The notes beneath the pieces are model-generated. The model searched no databases and was not told the origin of the DNA. It saw only the letters and a program-made list of their open reading frames with translations. A DNA stretch of 64,000 nt from Sporomusa ovata DSM 2662. Its GTDB lineage: Bacteria > Bacillota > Negativicutes > Sporomusales > Sporomusaceae. Shown here piece after piece: positions 62,569 to 64,000 of the stretch. Position numbers and translations under genes: made by a program. The stretch is taken from the NCBI RefSeq assembly GCF_000445445.1, contig NZ_ASXP01000001.1, positions 318,001 through 382,000 of the forward strand, read 5' to 3'. Positions within the stretch are counted from its first letter, which is position 1. Each line of letters begins with the position of its first letter.

Positions 62569-64000
62569 ATGTCAGCAATGATACATACAGAGGACGGCGG
62601 TAAAATCGTTAGAACATGCTGTTTTGAATGTCATGCAAAATGTGGTGTACTATGCCATGTGGATGACAACGGCAAGTTGTTTAAAATTGAGGGTGATCCG
62701 GAAGATCCGCGCAATGAGGGCCGTCTTTGCTCAAAGGGACGTGGTGCGACCCAAGTGCTGTACCATCCTGAACGAATTAATTATCCGATGAAACGTGTAG
62801 GAAAACGCGGTGAAGGAAAATGGGAGCGCATTTCTTGGGATGAAGCCATGGATACCATTTATAATAAAATCATTGAATATCGTGATAAGTTTGGTCCGGA
62901 AAGCATTGTCAATGCCCAGGGGACAGGACGCGGCACCAATCAGTGGAATACGCGTCTTGGGAATACGATAGGAGTCAATCACGGGTTATCTCCGGCGCAT
63001 ATCTGTCTTGCGCCGATTTTGACCACAAGTATGATGGCTCAGGGAATGGTTACAAACTGGGATGGCGCTGATTTTGACCGCACGGAGGTGCAAGTCTTTT
63101 GGGGGTCGAACCAGGTGTGGTCAGAAGCCACCTATACGGATGGTCCTGTCAATCGCGGACGTAATCGTGGTGCCAAGTTGATCGTTATTGATCCAAACTA
63201 TGAACATCCGCTAGCCGCAAAAGCCGATTATTTTCTCGGAGTGCGTCCGGGAAGTGACGGCGCGCTTGCTATGGCTTGGTTGAATATAATTATCTCGGAA
63301 AAACTGTATGATGCTGAATTCTGTAAATACTGGTCGACACTATCTATGTTGATCCACGCAAATGAATCGATGGCACCTGTTAGTGCGGCGGAACTGTTTG
63401 CCGGTGCCGATCCAAAGCAATTTGTGATTTATGATTGCAAAACTGGTGTGCCGCAGGCTGTTGCTGAAGGGAAAATTTCCGGCCAGTTTGACCCGGCGCT
63501 TGGCGGCTATTACACCCTGACAACGGTGGACGGAAAAGAAATTCGCGTCAAACCGGCGATGCAGGCGCTGGCTGAACGTGCCGCCGAAATGCCGCCGGAG
63601 AAAGCCGCTGAAATATGCTGGCTGCGGCCTAATGAAATTTATGAATCCGCCAAAATGTACGCAACGGCAAAATCTGCGGCCATTTCTTACTTTCAAGGAC
63701 TTGAAGAGCATACCAATGCCCGACAGACGGTGCATGCAGTAAATACAATTATAGCCATTTGCGGTTACCTGGATGTATATGGCGGAAATATGTCTTGGCC
63801 AAAATTTTGGGGTGATATGTTCGGTGATCGATTGACCGGAAGACCGACCGATCCGGATGCGATGAAGAAGAAGCTAAACCCGTATCCGATGTATATTAGC
63901 AGTCATCCGCGCGAACTCTTCCGCACCATGGCGACAGGCGACCCTTATCCGATAAAAATGTATCTGGGAGTTGCCGGCAACCCGCTTTCCTGGTCGGAAC
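62569..64000 (+). CDS. Molybdopterin (Mo/W) oxidoreductase, 3' end outside the window
   Basis: ATG 62569 follows AAGGAG and the frame is open to the last base (477 codons seen). The N-terminus binds a 4Fe-4S cluster (CFECHAKCGVLC, then CSKG around residue 54). Further DMSO-reductase-family landmarks are YHPERINYPMKRVGKRGEGKWERISWDEA, the FWGSNQVWSE segment, VIDPNYEHPLAAKADYFLGVRPGSDGALAMAW and GNPLSW. Cys146 in HICLAP lies where a metal-ligating Cys is found in related enzymes such as acetylene hydratase. There is no twin-arginine signal, so it is cytoplasmic. The substrate is unknown. Confidence 0.9.
   Translation, partial: MSAMIHTEDGGKIVRTCCFECHAKCGVLCHVDDNGKLFKIEGDPEDPRNEGRLCSKGRGATQVLYHPERINYPMKRVGKRGEGKWERISWDEAMDTIYNKIIEYRDKFGPESIVNAQGTGRGTNQWNTRLGNTIGVNHGLSPAHICLAPILTTSMMAQGMVTNWDGADFDRTEVQVFWGSNQVWSEATYTDGPVNRGRNRGAKLIVIDPNYEHPLAAKADYFLGVRPGSDGALAMAWLNIIISEKLYDAEFCKYWSTLSMLIHANESMAPVSAAELFAGADPKQFVIYDCKTGVPQAVAEGKISGQFDPALGGYYTLTTVDGKEIRVKPAMQALAERAAEMPPEKAAEICWLRPNEIYESAKMYATAKSAAISYFQGLEEHTNARQTVHAVNTIIAICGYLDVYGGNMSWPKFWGDMFGDRLTGRPTDPDAMKKKLNPYPMYISSHPRELFRTMATGDPYPIKMYLGVAGNPLSWSE

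Noticed and set aside
63340..63735. 131-codon minus-strand frame
   Set aside because: It lies antisense inside the molybdopterin oxidoreductase, whose frame is continuous across it.

Overview
The window looks like chromosome of a spore-forming, outer-membrane-bearing Firmicute, most likely a Negativicute of the Sporomusaceae type. An alpha/beta small acid-soluble spore protein, a GerMN lipoprotein and small spore-coat-like peptides indicate sporulation. An LptF/LptG-type permease, a PagL-like lipid A deacylase and a GT-C/PAP2/GtrA sugar-decoration operon indicate lipopolysaccharide. Base composition is moderately AT-rich, and most genes have strong GGAGG-type ribosome binding sites. The assignment is inference from gene content; no rRNA or tRNA gene was recognised.

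Positions 1-30000 are an accessory zone rich in mobile and decayed DNA. It holds an alpha/beta hydrolase (cut by the window edge), an M48 protease, a PagL-like enzyme, a TetR regulator with a 42-bp perfect palindrome in its promoter next to a frameshifted rifampicin-phosphotransferase-like gene, murI, and a group II intron inserted beside a stem-loop. Further on are LysR and PucR regulators, two QueG-like iron-sulfur proteins (one broken), an IS256 element, a REP-associated transposase (RAYT), and a three-gene DDE/AAA transposon with exact ends and a 7-bp target duplication. Several decayed tails of one protein family (possibly a large serine recombinase) recur, mostly with the same hairpin, between single accessory genes: a deoxyribosyltransferase-like putative effector, two cysteine-rich peptides, and a membrane-anchored unknown. 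At the end of this zone the 5' part of a DUF255 (YyaL-like) gene is duplicated on the other side of a SnoaL-like gene.

Positions 30000-55300 are a conserved core: ferritin, motAB, the GtrA/GT2/GT-C/PAP2/LptF envelope operon, acpS, nnrE-nnrD, mazEF, an MBL-fold lipoprotein with DUF3006, an AMIN-amidase and a GerMN lipoprotein. The t6A tRNA-modification cluster follows (a thiL-tsaE fusion, tsaB, rimI, tsaD), interrupted by a divergent spore-protein gene. A cluster of DnaA-box-like sites separates tsaD from a PdtaS/PdtaR-like two-component pair with an ANTAR output domain. After that come CIRCE-groES-groEL, a LysM protein, small spore-like genes, a PdaB-like deacetylase and guaA.

From 55305 a Tn7-like transposition module (tnsA, tnsB, tnsC, tnsD/tniQ, translationally coupled) sits directly behind guaA, in the orientation Tn7 takes behind glmS. 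Its TnsA is very short and lacks the usual catalytic lysine at the expected place. Between guaA and tnsA lie a 249-bp inverted-repeat element with TGT/ACA ends and several copies of TTTTGGGAA, candidate transposase-binding sites. Downstream, possibly as cargo, are a TetR regulator, an unknown 110-residue protein, a 2[4Fe-4S] ferredoxin and the first 477 codons of a molybdopterin oxidoreductase that runs off the window. The far transposon end is not visible.
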